From contig NZ_CP031030.1 of assembly GCF_003711225.1 (NCBI RefSeq), positions 2,294,001-2,358,000 on the forward strand: a stretch of DNA of 64,000 nucleotides. The letters run 5' to 3'. The notes beneath the pieces were generated by a model. The model was not told where the DNA came from. It saw only the letters and a program-made list of their open reading frames with translations, and made no database searches. Positions 53,026 to 62,136 of this stretch are shown here, piece by piece; the stretch's first letter is position 1; each line of letters begins with the position of its first letter. Both the position numbers and the translations under genes were made by a program. The DNA is from Runella sp. SP2 (GTDB lineage Bacteria; Bacteroidota; Bacteroidia; Cytophagales; Spirosomataceae).

Positions 53026-53162
53026 TAACAATCGACAAACCTCTCATTTTCAATACACTACAACAATCACTTTGAAATTAGTGAGAACTTTTGTAATTTG
53101 GTAATACCAACGCACAAGTTGCGTATATTTGGGAGTTGGTGGTCATTCTATAAAACTAGCAT

Positions 53163-54068
53163 ATGGACAGTAAAGAGCAACTTTTTGAGAAACTCAAAGC
53201 AAATGGACTAGGCAAGTATTTTGACAAGTTAGAGCCAATGGTTCGCAACACAATCAGGCTTTATCTTACTTCATGTAGTGAGGACGATATTCCTATTGGG
53301 CAGTCTAAAATTGGAGGACAACCTGATTTGCCAGCAGGCTTTTCATGGTTTACTGAAACCAATACTGTAACGACGAAGAAGAAATTTTGGATTTTTGGAA
53401 AAGAAACTCAACAGATAATAACAAAATCTCTTTCATTTATTGCCCAAATTAACTTGTTAGAAATTTCACAGTTTGACAGCGAAAATCTTTTACCTAAAAA
53501 TGGAATACTTTATTTTTTCTATGCTGAGGGACAAGATGCTTGGGGATTTGACTTTAAAGATAAAAATAAGTTCAAAATTTTGTACTTTGATGGAGACCTG
53601 ACAACATTAAAACGTTTTGACTTTCCAGAAAATTTGCAAAACTCAGGGTTTAAGCCTTGTTCGATAGTGGCAAAACAAGAAATCAGTTTACCATCTTACG
53701 GTTATGGGTTAGATGATGATTTAAACTTGACAGACGATGAAGTTGACATTTACTATGATAAAATATACGAAGACGGAAATCTAAATAAACTTCTCGGTTA
53801 TGCCGACAATATTCAAGGCGAAATGGAATTGGAATGTGAACTTGTAACTAATGGTCTCTATTGTGGAGACCCCTCAGGTTATAACGACCCAAGAGCAAAA
53901 ACCCTTGAACCCAACGCAAAGAATTGGCGACTTCTATTACAAGTTGACAGCAATGAAGAGAATGAAATGATGTGGGGCGACTGTGGACGGCTTTATTTTT
54001 GGATAAGAAAAGAGGACTTGATAAATAAGCAGTTTGACAAATCTTGGTTTAGCTTACAATGCAGTTAA
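53163..54068 (+). CDS. YwqG/DUF1963 family protein
   Basis: A 301-aa cytoplasmic protein with the DUF1963 layout: IGQSKIGGQPDLPAGFSWF (the conserved GG-P-LP), SLSFIAQINLLEISQFDSEN, GILYFFYAEGQDAWGFDFKD and the C-terminal MWGDCGRLYFWIRKEDL. The biochemical function is unknown; such genes are often found in variable regions near immunity-type genes. The base composition is more AT-rich than that of surrounding genes, and the flanking miniature repeats suggest acquisition by transfer. Confidence 0.85.
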   Translation: MDSKEQLFEKLKANGLGKYFDKLEPMVRNTIRLYLTSCSEDDIPIGQSKIGGQPDLPAGFSWFTETNTVTTKKKFWIFGKETQQIITKSLSFIAQINLLEISQFDSENLLPKNGILYFFYAEGQDAWGFDFKDKNKFKILYFDGDLTTLKRFDFPENLQNSGFKPCSIVAKQEISLPSYGYGLDDDLNLTDDEVDIYYDKIYEDGNLNKLLGYADNIQGEMELECELVTNGLYCGDPSGYNDPRAKTLEPNAKNWRLLLQVDSNEENEMMWGDCGRLYFWIRKEDLINKQFDKSWFSLQCS

Positions 54069-54130
54069 AGTATAACGATCAGCAATAACTAAGGTTTCGT
54101 GGTGGCTGAAAGCCATGCCGTGAAACGCCC

Positions 54131-54251
54131 GATAGCGCGAGTGTCACACTCGTGCTATTTATCTTTAGGCTTCTAGCCTTTTCAACATTATCTAATAGAA
54201 TAGGCTGGAAGCCCTTGAATAGTGACCACGAGCGAGGACGCTTGCGCCATC
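54131..54251. repeat. Miniature element, long copy 1
   Basis: A 121-bp element beginning GATAGCGCGAG and ending GACGCTTGCGCCATC, so its ends are near-perfect inverted repeats. The middle (ATTTATCTTTAGGCTTCTAG, then CCTTTTCAACATTATC) recurs in the copy at 55093-55208. An internal AGGCTTCTAGCC...GGCTGGAAGCC stem is visible. Confidence 0.75.
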
Positions 54252-54276
54252 AAAATACAGAACACCCCACTTCGCC

Positions 54277-55056
54277 ATGCGCCAAAAAACTACGGAAATG
54301 CCATACAAGGTAATTTATCTTATAATTTTTCTTTTCTCAAACTCTTCGTTTGGACAAATTTTTAATAAAAAAGAATTGCATCCAGGATTCAAAAAAATTA
54401 TCACTAAACAATTTAATGGAACAGGAGGGAAAGGTTATTGGAATTTGAAAAATATTGACTCAATTGGAAGAATTTCATCGATTGAATATTTCAAAAAATC
54501 AAATTTATTATCCAAAAATATTTATAAATATAACATAAACAATGATGAAATATTAGCAATTTCTGCCTTCGATATAAACAATCCTAATCGAGTGGACACT
54601 ATTTCTGTAACAGAATATAAATATGATGAAAATTCGCAAATTACGAATTCAAAAACAATTATGGGGCAAACTACAAAAACAACGAACTTGATAAACTCAT
54701 CAAGTGACACTTTAAAGGCTTATGAAGAAATAATTTACACCAAGAGCAGAATTACAAGTAAAGACAATTTAACAGTACATTTAAATCACTTAAACCAAAT
54801 AAAAAGACTTAATATAGTTGATTTAATAAGCAAAAATCATGAAATTCATTACAGAGAATATTACAATAATGGAAGACTTCGGAGAAGAAAAATTGAACGT
54901 TTTCCTAAACCTGAAATGGATATAATCTATGTAGGTGGCCCAGGAAGTGATGACGAGACTTATAAATACAAATATTATAAAAATGGCAAATTAAAGAAAT
55001 TTTACATTATTATAAAAAACAAAAAATACCTACTTGAATCTTATAAATATGAATAA
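54277..55056 (+). CDS. Hypothetical AT-rich exported protein
   Basis: A 259-aa protein, strongly AT-rich and Lys/Asn/Ile-rich, unlike the core genes around it. It has a hydrophobic signal (VIYLIIFLFSNSSFGQ) and then beta-type repeats, each a charged strand with Tyr-Lys patterns (YKYDENSQITNSKTI, HYREYYNNGRLRRRKIER, YKYKYYKNGKLKKFYIII), reminiscent of YD or MORN-like repeats. No enzymatic motif is seen. ATG 54298 is an alternative start that puts the signal first. It sits between two copies of the miniature element and is probably horizontally acquired. Confidence 0.65.
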   Translation: MRQKTTEMPYKVIYLIIFLFSNSSFGQIFNKKELHPGFKKIITKQFNGTGGKGYWNLKNIDSIGRISSIEYFKKSNLLSKNIYKYNINNDEILAISAFDINNPNRVDTISVTEYKYDENSQITNSKTIMGQTTKTTNLINSSSDTLKAYEEIIYTKSRITSKDNLTVHLNHLNQIKRLNIVDLISKNHEIHYREYYNNGRLRRRKIERFPKPEMDIIYVGGPGSDDETYKYKYYKNGKLKKFYIIIKNKKYLLESYKYE

Positions 55057-55092
55057 TATTAAGCTCAAAAAATAAACTGTAACAAGGAAGCC

Positions 55093-55208
55093 GATAGCTT
55101 GCACAACCCAATCATGATATTTATCTTTAAGCTTCTAGCCTTTTCAACATTATCTAATAGGCTGGAAGCCCTTGAATCGTCAGCACGAACGGGGACGCTT
55201 GCGCTATC
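55093..55208. repeat. Miniature element, long copy 2
   Basis: A 116-bp element from GATAGCTTG to GGACGCTTGCGCTATC, with the same TTCTAGCCTTTTCAACATTA core as the copy at 54131-54251. It lacks the 5-bp GAATA duplication of that copy. Confidence 0.75.
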
Positions 55209-55221
55209 ACCCTATCCACGC

Positions 55222-55260
55222 AAAAAGCCGCCCTCGATGAATTATCGGGGCGGCTTTTTT
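55222..55260. terminator. Bidirectional terminator
   Basis: AAAAAGCCGCCC (55222-55233) pairs with GGGCGGCTTTTT (55248-55259) over a 14-nt loop, with A and T tracts at the ends. It lies 13 bp after the stop of the minus-strand plug-domain gene and serves that gene and the islet. Confidence 0.85.
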
Positions 55261-55273
55261 GCTTTTCAGATAC

Positions 55274-57730
55274 TTAGTTAACTTTAAACGTACTTTCTTT
55301 CACTCCCATCGCTCCCGTAGAATTCATGCCTTCTACCCGAACTTTTACGTCGGTTTTGGCGTCTGAGGTAAAGAAAGAGACCTTGGCTTTTCCGTCCTTG
55401 TCCGTCTGTATCATGGGCGACCAAAATACCGTAGCCCGAAAGTCGGGTTGAACGTGTTCGGGTGCTTCTTTATCGTATTTTGGTGCGTAAAATTCCCGCA
55501 CGGGGCTGTAGCCCAGTATTTTTTCCGTAATTACCCCTTCAGCTTTGTCTTTGGTCCAGTCGTAAGTTGAGCCACCGCGCTTGGTTAAAATCGCTACCAC
55601 TCCCCCTCCGCCTTGGCTACCATAAATCGCAGCATTGGCTCCTTTCAAAATATCAACCGCCTCCACATCATTGGGTGGAATTGACATAATGGCATCCTTG
55701 CTCACAGCCATACCATCTAGCAAAAACAAGGGCTCAACCGCTCCGCTAAAGTTGGCCGCGCCTCTGATTTGGATGGAGCGGTTCATGCCACTTCCCGTCA
55801 CTTGAACACCAGGTACTCGCCCCTGAATAACGTCAAAAATCGACAACGCTCCTGCGGTATTCATGTTGTCAAATTTCACGGTATTGCTTGGTTCTCCGTA
55901 CATGGCACGGCGCGAGTCGTCTTTGATTGGGTCGGTGCGTTTGGCTTTTACTACTACTTCATTCAACAATTGCTCCCGGCTCGCTCGAATTTGGCGCTCA
56001 ATTCGCAGGTACTCTTCCGTACGCTTGAGGTATTCTGCTAGTTCGTTTGGGTCAAATTCGATGGGGTTAAAGGGAATTTTGGTTATTGACACTTTGGCAG
56101 GTTGAAACGGATTGAGCATGATGGATAAATTCCGATTTCCACGCTCCGTCATAGCCTGCACCAACACTGTGGTCGTATCACGGACATCGAGGTCATAGAC
56201 CAAAAACTCACCCGTTTCGGCCGTTTCTCCCATCAACACCGAGCGCGTACTGTCCTTTTGAACCAGCATATAGGTCAATTTCACCTTTCCAGGTTGTTTT
56301 TTGTTCATACGCGCTACTTTTCCCGAAAATGAAATGCCTTGTTCAACGTAAAAAGGAGCTGGTGCTAACGAATCTTTCAGTACTTCACCCCAGTTAAAAC
56401 GACGCCACCCCTGTGTCATCAGCAAGATATCCATATGGGCAGCCGCATTTGGGTTTGTTTTGTCAAAATAATAACTTGGTTGCTCAATAGTTCCTTTGAC
56501 ATCAGAAGCCAACAAGAAATACGAACGAATCGACAACGCATTGAGCTCTTTATCAAGTACTTGTTTTGCATCCGTAGCGGCCAACGAAAAATTACCCATT
56601 ACAGGATTGCCCTCAGAGTCTTTTGCCGTAATCTCCAATTCCACTTTTTCCCGTGGTTTGTAGGTATTTTTATCGCTAGCGATTTGCAACTCAATTTCTC
56701 GATTGCGCTGAATATACACCAGCCGCTCTGCGGTCGGAAGGTTATTTTCGTCAAAAAGCGTGATGTGCGTAATTCCGTCGCTCAAATTAGCGCGTGGGAT
56801 GTTGAATAAAACCGTTTTTTTTGCCAAAGTTGCCTTGGCAGCGTAGCCCACTGCCCCACGGGTATGAACAAAAATTGACATTTCAGCCGACGGATTCAGC
56901 GGTTTGTTGTGGCGCACAATCACCCTGACGTTATCTTTATGGGATAGATTATCGACAGTTACCGTAAACCCTTCTTTTTTAACCTTAGGAATAGGGTATT
57001 TCACGTACTGACCGTTGGGTTTTCGTACTTCGATGCGATACTCTTGACCAGCTTCGGGCATAAAACTAAAAAATCCCATACCGAGGTGCGAGGTCGAAAA
57101 CCCTGCCAAGGTATCATTGGTTTGGCTTACCACCGCTCCAGTGATTCCAACGCCTTTCCCTAGCGCGTTGACGGCTTTGAAAGCTACCCGACCTTCTAAC
57201 CCTTGCACCAAATCTCCACCTTCGGGCATAAATTGTACGTCAATGTCATCCGCGTTGGGGGGCAAAGAGGCAACTGGTTTGCTGGATTTGAGTACGCGTA
57301 CGTCGCGGTGGAAGTAAAAATCTTCTGAAAAATTGCGCATCCATTGGGTGTAAGCGCGGAGTTGATACTCTCCCTCTTGTAACGAATCTGTCAGGGTCAT
57401 TTCACCATGACCTATTCCCCCGTTTAGGGCTACTTTTTTGAGCAATACCACTTTTGACGTTGTTTTGTCCACCAAATCAACGTACAAAACACGACTCACC
57501 GAATCAGCGGCGTGGCTGATTCCGTACACCAAATAGGCTTTAAACCAAATCGTTTCCCCCGTTGAATAATAGGGACGGTCGAGGTGCAAATACGCCTTTT
57601 CAGCAGGATAGGTTTGTTGGTACTTTTCAAATTTGGCGACCAATTTGTCTAACCACTTGTCTTCCCACGGAAGTACTTTGGCCCCCAACAACACCGAGCT
57701 AAGGGCAATCAGAATAAAACTACGATACAT
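55274..57730 (-). CDS. MG2-domain protein with TonB-receptor plug domain
   Basis: An 818-aa exported protein. After the signal, residues about 40-330 are macroglobulin-type (MG2) beta domains (AEKAYLHLDRPYYSTGETIW; EYQLRAYTQWMRNFSEDFYF). Further beta domains follow, then a TonB-dependent receptor plug at about 600-720 (FDVIQGRVPGVQVTG, EPLFLLDGMAVSKDAIMSIP, NDVEAVDILKGANAAIYG). There is no beta-barrel after the plug; the C-terminus is another Ig-like domain with the motif ATVFWSPMIQTDKDGKAKVS. This fusion is known in Bacteroidota; the role is unclear. Transcription runs alone from about 57760 to the terminator at 55222-55260. Confidence 0.85.
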   Translation of the reverse strand: MYRSFILIALSSVLLGAKVLPWEDKWLDKLVAKFEKYQQTYPAEKAYLHLDRPYYSTGETIWFKAYLVYGISHAADSVSRVLYVDLVDKTTSKVVLLKKVALNGGIGHGEMTLTDSLQEGEYQLRAYTQWMRNFSEDFYFHRDVRVLKSSKPVASLPPNADDIDVQFMPEGGDLVQGLEGRVAFKAVNALGKGVGITGAVVSQTNDTLAGFSTSHLGMGFFSFMPEAGQEYRIEVRKPNGQYVKYPIPKVKKEGFTVTVDNLSHKDNVRVIVRHNKPLNPSAEMSIFVHTRGAVGYAAKATLAKKTVLFNIPRANLSDGITHITLFDENNLPTAERLVYIQRNREIELQIASDKNTYKPREKVELEITAKDSEGNPVMGNFSLAATDAKQVLDKELNALSIRSYFLLASDVKGTIEQPSYYFDKTNPNAAAHMDILLMTQGWRRFNWGEVLKDSLAPAPFYVEQGISFSGKVARMNKKQPGKVKLTYMLVQKDSTRSVLMGETAETGEFLVYDLDVRDTTTVLVQAMTERGNRNLSIMLNPFQPAKVSITKIPFNPIEFDPNELAEYLKRTEEYLRIERQIRASREQLLNEVVVKAKRTDPIKDDSRRAMYGEPSNTVKFDNMNTAGALSIFDVIQGRVPGVQVTGSGMNRSIQIRGAANFSGAVEPLFLLDGMAVSKDAIMSIPPNDVEAVDILKGANAAIYGSQGGGGVVAILTKRGGSTYDWTKDKAEGVITEKILGYSPVREFYAPKYDKEAPEHVQPDFRATVFWSPMIQTDKDGKAKVSFFTSDAKTDVKVRVEGMNSTGAMGVKESTFKVN

Positions 57731-57860
57731 GGCTGTACACTGTTTTAGTTTGGGTTATTAGAAATAACGCAAGTATAACTAACAATTGTGTACTAAGCAA
57801 CAAAAAAAACTAACCGAATAGTAAAATGACAAAAACGTAAAGTAAACAGGCCAAAATATG

Positions 57861-59570
57861 TCACTTAATTAGAACACGTTCGGATAATCGTCGCCCATTC
57901 ACTTCTACGTGAAGTACGTAAGTACCCGTTGGAAGGTTTGAAGCATTGATTTCACGTTCGTTAATACCTTCTTTGAGAACTGCCTCTTCTTTTGAATGTA
58001 CTTTTCCGACGAGGTCGGTCAGAAAAATGGAGGCCGCCGTGCTCGACACACTTTCAATCCTAAATTGAATTTTTTCGTGGGCGGGATTAGGCGTTACTTT
58101 TATGTCTTTTAATCCATGCGCTTCCTCCACCGACGTAATTGTATTCAAATCAAAAGAACACAAAAACACTTCGCGGCCTTTGAGGGTGATTGTTTTTTGC
58201 CAATTTTGAAAGCTTACATTGATTGTTGTTTCTTGGGTATCCGACGAAACATAGGGATTTTGGGCGGCAATCAGAATGTTAGAGCCTTTAACCACGCCAC
58301 GCCAAATGGCTGATTTTGCTTTCGATGATTCTAAGGCAGGTGTGGGAATGACCAACTGATTGGCTCCCTCAAAAAACTCCTTAAACTGCGATAAACGGTA
58401 CAAACCACCAATAAAATACTCATAACTCGCGTAGTTGTCTTGGCGGCTAGTATCAACGGGTGCCTCCCAAAGCCAGAGCCCTTTTGCCCCCGAAAAGAAA
58501 GGAAAAATGGCCGTTGCCTCTGCCACAAACGAAGGAACAAAAGGCACCGTTGGGTTAAACGCATCGTGGTAGCGCATCCAGATGTAGGGAATTACGGGTT
58601 TGTCAGACCACACTCGATTGGCCTCAATAACAAACAGCAAATACGCCAAATAATCTTTCCCTAATGGCGAGGTATTGTAGTCGTAATAATAATAACAAGA
58701 AGGTGTGAGCAGGTTGAGTTGGTTATAAAAAGGGCCTCCAGGTTGCCCCGACGTCGAGTCTTTCATCACGTGCAGTAGCAAATTGGAGTTGGTTGTCCAA
58801 TCTTTCCAGGTTGTCAAGTCCATGGCCAGCCAATTGGTAAAACTTCCCCGAATCAAAGCATCGCTGTAGCTACCAATTTTCGTAGTTTCCACTGATTTTT
58901 TGCGCAGAAAATCAACGGGTGCTGCATATTGTCGCTGCATATCGCGCTTGTATCGTTCCACAAACTGCGCATCGCTCAAAGAACGGTATGCCTCAGGAAT
59001 CCTTGGTTGGGTTTTGAGGGCTGCTATTTCGCGGTCAGTATCAAAAATCCGTTCGATGTCAAGTCCAACAATGCTGTAAGCCAATGGCTTTCCACCTTGT
59101 GAATCCTGAAACGCATCGGCGTGCCCCCGAAGCTGATTTTCCCAAATCGAATTGTACAAGTTTTGATCATTTCCCCAAGGACTCCTTACGGCCCTGTCGG
59201 CCCAAGGTTGGTTACTTGCTTCGGTGGCTACGTGGTACCAAGTCACTGCTCGCTGCTCAAAGGGCAAGGTTGCACTTTCATTTCCCGAAAAAGTAGCTAA
59301 ATGACTAAACCCTCGGCTGAGTGGGAGCGATTTTGTGTCGCCAAAGCGCGGGCCTTCATAGATAATTGTAAACGGCAGCGAAAAGGCAGGAAATTTTTCC
59401 CATTCGATAACGTTAGTTGCTTTGACGGGTGTCCATTGAAAAGTAGGTGTACATTCCTGGGCCTTTGCAAAAAGATGGGAAACTAACAACAGTACGAAGG
59501 AAGCCACCCATCCATGTTTAGTAACGGAGGATTTATGCGTCAATTTGGTTACTTTATGGTAAAAAGTCAT
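57861..59570 (-). CDS. T9SS-secreted glycoside-hydrolase-like protein
   Basis: A 569-aa protein. The N-terminus has a short polar leader and a hydrophobic signal (WVASFVLLLVSHLFAKAQ). The central part (50-440) looks like a TIM-barrel enzyme of unknown family (PSCYYYYDYNTSPLGKDYLA; KPVIPYIWMRYHDAFN; FFSGAKGLWLWEAPVDTSRQ). The last 80 residues are a type A T9SS sorting domain: KDIKVTPNPAHEKIQFRI, SIFLTDLVGKV, NLPTGTYVLHVEVNGRRLSE. The signal and sorting domain place it on the surface or outside the cell. The catalytic residues and substrate are not identified. It is divergent from a small lipoprotein gene. Confidence 0.82.
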   Translation of the reverse strand: MTFYHKVTKLTHKSSVTKHGWVASFVLLLVSHLFAKAQECTPTFQWTPVKATNVIEWEKFPAFSLPFTIIYEGPRFGDTKSLPLSRGFSHLATFSGNESATLPFEQRAVTWYHVATEASNQPWADRAVRSPWGNDQNLYNSIWENQLRGHADAFQDSQGGKPLAYSIVGLDIERIFDTDREIAALKTQPRIPEAYRSLSDAQFVERYKRDMQRQYAAPVDFLRKKSVETTKIGSYSDALIRGSFTNWLAMDLTTWKDWTTNSNLLLHVMKDSTSGQPGGPFYNQLNLLTPSCYYYYDYNTSPLGKDYLAYLLFVIEANRVWSDKPVIPYIWMRYHDAFNPTVPFVPSFVAEATAIFPFFSGAKGLWLWEAPVDTSRQDNYASYEYFIGGLYRLSQFKEFFEGANQLVIPTPALESSKAKSAIWRGVVKGSNILIAAQNPYVSSDTQETTINVSFQNWQKTITLKGREVFLCSFDLNTITSVEEAHGLKDIKVTPNPAHEKIQFRIESVSSTAASIFLTDLVGKVHSKEEAVLKEGINEREINASNLPTGTYVLHVEVNGRRLSERVLIK

Positions 59571-59659
59571 ATCTTTTCCTCAACCTAACTCCCGTTTAAA
59601 ACGGAATATCCTGTAAAAAAGTTAATTTTGCATACAAATGTAACCCGTAAACAAAAGCT

Positions 59660-60115
59660 ATGAAAAAGTGGTCGGTTATTTGTTTTGTTTTCTTGTCGGT
59701 TTTTCTTGCTAATTGTAAGCAGGTAGAGACGCCTGACAACCCACCAACGCCCGATGCGGCCGTGAGCGTATTGACAACCAATCCTTGGAAAGTTACCAAA
59801 ATCACCGACTTGAACGGTAACGTTATTGACAAAAACTTGTTGCCGACCGAAGTCAAAAGCTTTTTTGAAGTCTATATCTATTTTAAAGAAGATAAAACAG
59901 TTCGTGCCCTCGATCCCGTCGCCCTTACTGTACAACAGGGTGGTGCTTGGGATTTGTTAGATAACTCTAAGACCTTGTACATTGACTTAGGAAAAACGTT
60001 TAGGGGAAATTATCCGATCAACAAATTAGAACGAGCCCGAATGAGCTTACGTCATACCGCTGTTTATAGTGGCCTCAATTTTGACGTGTTTTTGGAACTT
60101 GTCCCTGCCATTTAA
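59660..60115 (+). CDS. Small hypothetical lipoprotein
   Basis: A 151-aa protein with a lipobox (FLANC; Cys 19) after KKWSVICFVFLSVFLAN, then a lipocalin-like beta domain (TTNPWKVTKITDLNGNVIDK, YIYFKEDKTVRALDPVA, GAWDLLDNSKTLYIDLG). Such lipocalin-like lipoproteins are frequent in Cytophagales, with unknown role. A -7-like TAATTTTG is at 59623-59630. The stop overlaps the next gene's start (TAATG), so the two are translationally coupled. Confidence 0.72.
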   Translation: MKKWSVICFVFLSVFLANCKQVETPDNPPTPDAAVSVLTTNPWKVTKITDLNGNVIDKNLLPTEVKSFFEVYIYFKEDKTVRALDPVALTVQQGGAWDLLDNSKTLYIDLGKTFRGNYPINKLERARMSLRHTAVYSGLNFDVFLELVPAI

Positions 60116-60984
60116 TGCCATCTCACCCGATTCGGTTTGAAACAGAGCCTCATTTTTTTCTGTCGGCAGAAGGTTGGGGAAATCCAGCTCATCCACCCTT
60201 AATTTTACTTCATGGTGGCGGTCAAACGCGTCATTCGTGGGGAGATACCGCCCAAAAATTAGCAGACCAAGGTTGGTACGCCATCACCTACGACGCCCGT
60301 GGACACGGAGAAAGCGATTGGTCAGCCACGGGCAACTACTTGGTGGACGGTCTGGTCGCTGATTTAAAAGCAATTATTCGTCAACTTGGTACCAAACCCG
60401 CCCTCGTTGGGGCTTCTATGGGTGGGCTCACCGCCATGGTGTTAGACGGCGAATCGGACGAATCCCTCGCCTCGGCCATTGTTTTGGTGGACATTGCGCC
60501 TAAGGCCGAACAAAAAGGGATTGAGCGCATTTTTGCCTTTATGAGCTCACACCTCGAAAGTGGCTTTGGCAGCTTGGAAGAAGCCGCCGCTGCCGTATCG
60601 GCCTATTTGCCACAGCGCTCAAAAAATTATGACCCCAGTCGGTTAGAAAAAAACCTCCGTTTTCGAGAAGGTCGGTATTATTGGCATTGGGATCCGCAAA
60701 TGCTCAAAGTGTGGAAAAATGCTACGCCCGACCAACAAATTGCGTACGAAGAACGTCTTTATCAGGCTGCCCAGCGGTTAAAAGCACCCACGCTTATCGT
60801 TCGTGGTGGCATGAGCGACGTGGTGAGCGAGCGCGTAATGGCGGAGTTTTTGGATGCAGTACCGCACGTTCGGAGCACTACCGTTTCGGGCGCTGGTCAC
60901 ATGGTAGCAGGTGATTCTAACCATGCTTTTACCAATGCCGTTATCGCTTTTTTAGAGGAAGTATATCCTAGTCATACTTCTTAA
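60115..60984 (+). CDS. Alpha/beta-fold hydrolase
   Basis: A 289-aa cytoplasmic alpha/beta hydrolase. HGGGQTRHSWGDTAQKLADQ supplies the oxyanion HGG motif, YDARGHGESDW is typical, and the nucleophile elbow GASMGG (Ser) and the final histidine VSGAGHMVAGD complete the triad with an Asp near GGMSDVVS. It resembles esterases, haloperoxidase-like enzymes and acyl-lipid hydrolases. The substrate is unknown. It overlaps the lipoprotein stop by one base and is probably in its operon. Confidence 0.88.
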   Translation: MPSHPIRFETEPHFFLSAEGWGNPAHPPLILLHGGGQTRHSWGDTAQKLADQGWYAITYDARGHGESDWSATGNYLVDGLVADLKAIIRQLGTKPALVGASMGGLTAMVLDGESDESLASAIVLVDIAPKAEQKGIERIFAFMSSHLESGFGSLEEAAAAVSAYLPQRSKNYDPSRLEKNLRFREGRYYWHWDPQMLKVWKNATPDQQIAYEERLYQAAQRLKAPTLIVRGGMSDVVSERVMAEFLDAVPHVRSTTVSGAGHMVAGDSNHAFTNAVIAFLEEVYPSHTS

Positions 60985-60988
60985 AACC

Positions 60989-61017
60989 AAACGCCACCGC
61001 TCTGTGCAATGGCGTTT
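60989..61017. terminator. Weak hairpin between convergent genes
   Basis: AAACGCCA (60989-60996) pairs with TGGCGTTT (61010-61017) over a 13-nt loop. T-runs are short, so termination efficiency may be modest. Confidence 0.5.
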
Positions 61018-61025
61018 GACAAATA

Positions 61026-62078
61026 TTAATCTTTGACTTTTCCCCAACCCAGGGTCGCTACCATCCAGTCGGGTAAATGTGTTTGTTTCTTTCTTTTTTT
61101 CAAGTTGAGATAAATCCCCAATTTCTTCACGATAGGCACTTTGTGCGTTTCGACAAACTCAATAAGTGTTCCGTCGGGGTCTTCTACGTACGAGAATCGT
61201 CCTGCGGCTTCGCCCATGTCAAACGAATCGGCGCTATCGACCGTAAACGGAAAACCATTGGCTTGGCACTGATTCTTGAGGGCATCCATGTCAAGGGCAT
61301 CAAAGCAAAGGTGAATAAAGCCTGCATCGCCCCAATCGCGGTCTTCAAAAATTTTGCGGGGTGTTCTGTCCAACGCTTGTACCAATTCAATTTCAATTCC
61401 TCCAAGCAATTTTCCAAAAGCCCCTACTTTTCCTAAAGATTTACGCAACAACACCCGACGAAAAAGTTGTTTGTCAGCACCCAAAAAGGCAAAATCTTCA
61501 AAAGTTCCCGTTTTATCGTAAACAATCTGGTCGATTTGTAAAGTGCCTGCGTAAAAAGCAATGGCTTTGTCGATGTCACTTACGCCGATTACTGCGCCAC
61601 ACACCCCTCCTGTAAGGTGACCATTGGGACGAAACCACGAGTCGTTGGGCACAATTTGAAGAATGTTATTGCGGAAATCTCGCAGCCAAAATTGTTTGCG
61701 GTTTTCGGGAGAAGCACCTAAAGCCGATTTTTTCTCCTTGCTGCTGAGTTGTGTATAAAACGTAGGAACGTCAAGGCATTTAATTTTGATGGAAAAAATC
61801 CCTAAATCACCCAACACAGGCTCAAAGGTGGGTTCGACTGGGATGCGATTTTTGTACTGCCAAATTTCGACACCACCGCCGCCCGCCATGTTTAAGGCCA
61901 TGATGGCATGACGACGACGAACTTCCCCTGAGGTATAACACGTCATCAATTTCGCATCTGCTTCATCATTAAAAATGGGAACGTTCAAACCAAGTGTTTT
62001 TCGATACCACGTAAAGGCGTCATTGGCGTTTGGAACACCAATACCCACTTGTTGAATTCCGCTAATAAGTGCATTCAT
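61026..62078 (-). CDS. VOC-superfamily protein with two glyoxalase-like domains
   Basis: A 350-aa cytoplasmic protein with tandem VOC (glyoxalase/bleomycin-resistance) modules. The first starts ISGIQQVGIGVPNANDAFTW and the second VCGAVIGVSDIDKAIAFYAG, with FIHLCFDALDMDALKNQC and YVEDPDGTLIEFVETHKVP at the end of the second. VOC proteins bind divalent metal and act as dioxygenases, isomerases or binding proteins. The final 35 residues (NLKKRKKQTHLPDWMVATLG) are a basic tail. The function is not assigned. Confidence 0.85.
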   Translation of the reverse strand: MNALISGIQQVGIGVPNANDAFTWYRKTLGLNVPIFNDEADAKLMTCYTSGEVRRRHAIMALNMAGGGGVEIWQYKNRIPVEPTFEPVLGDLGIFSIKIKCLDVPTFYTQLSSKEKKSALGASPENRKQFWLRDFRNNILQIVPNDSWFRPNGHLTGGVCGAVIGVSDIDKAIAFYAGTLQIDQIVYDKTGTFEDFAFLGADKQLFRRVLLRKSLGKVGAFGKLLGGIEIELVQALDRTPRKIFEDRDWGDAGFIHLCFDALDMDALKNQCQANGFPFTVDSADSFDMGEAAGRFSYVEDPDGTLIEFVETHKVPIVKKLGIYLNLKKRKKQTHLPDWMVATLGWGKVKD

Positions 62079-62136
62079 AAAAGTAGAGAAAGAGGGGGTT
62101 GGGTTATTTGATGATGGCTAATATAAGAAGTTTTTT

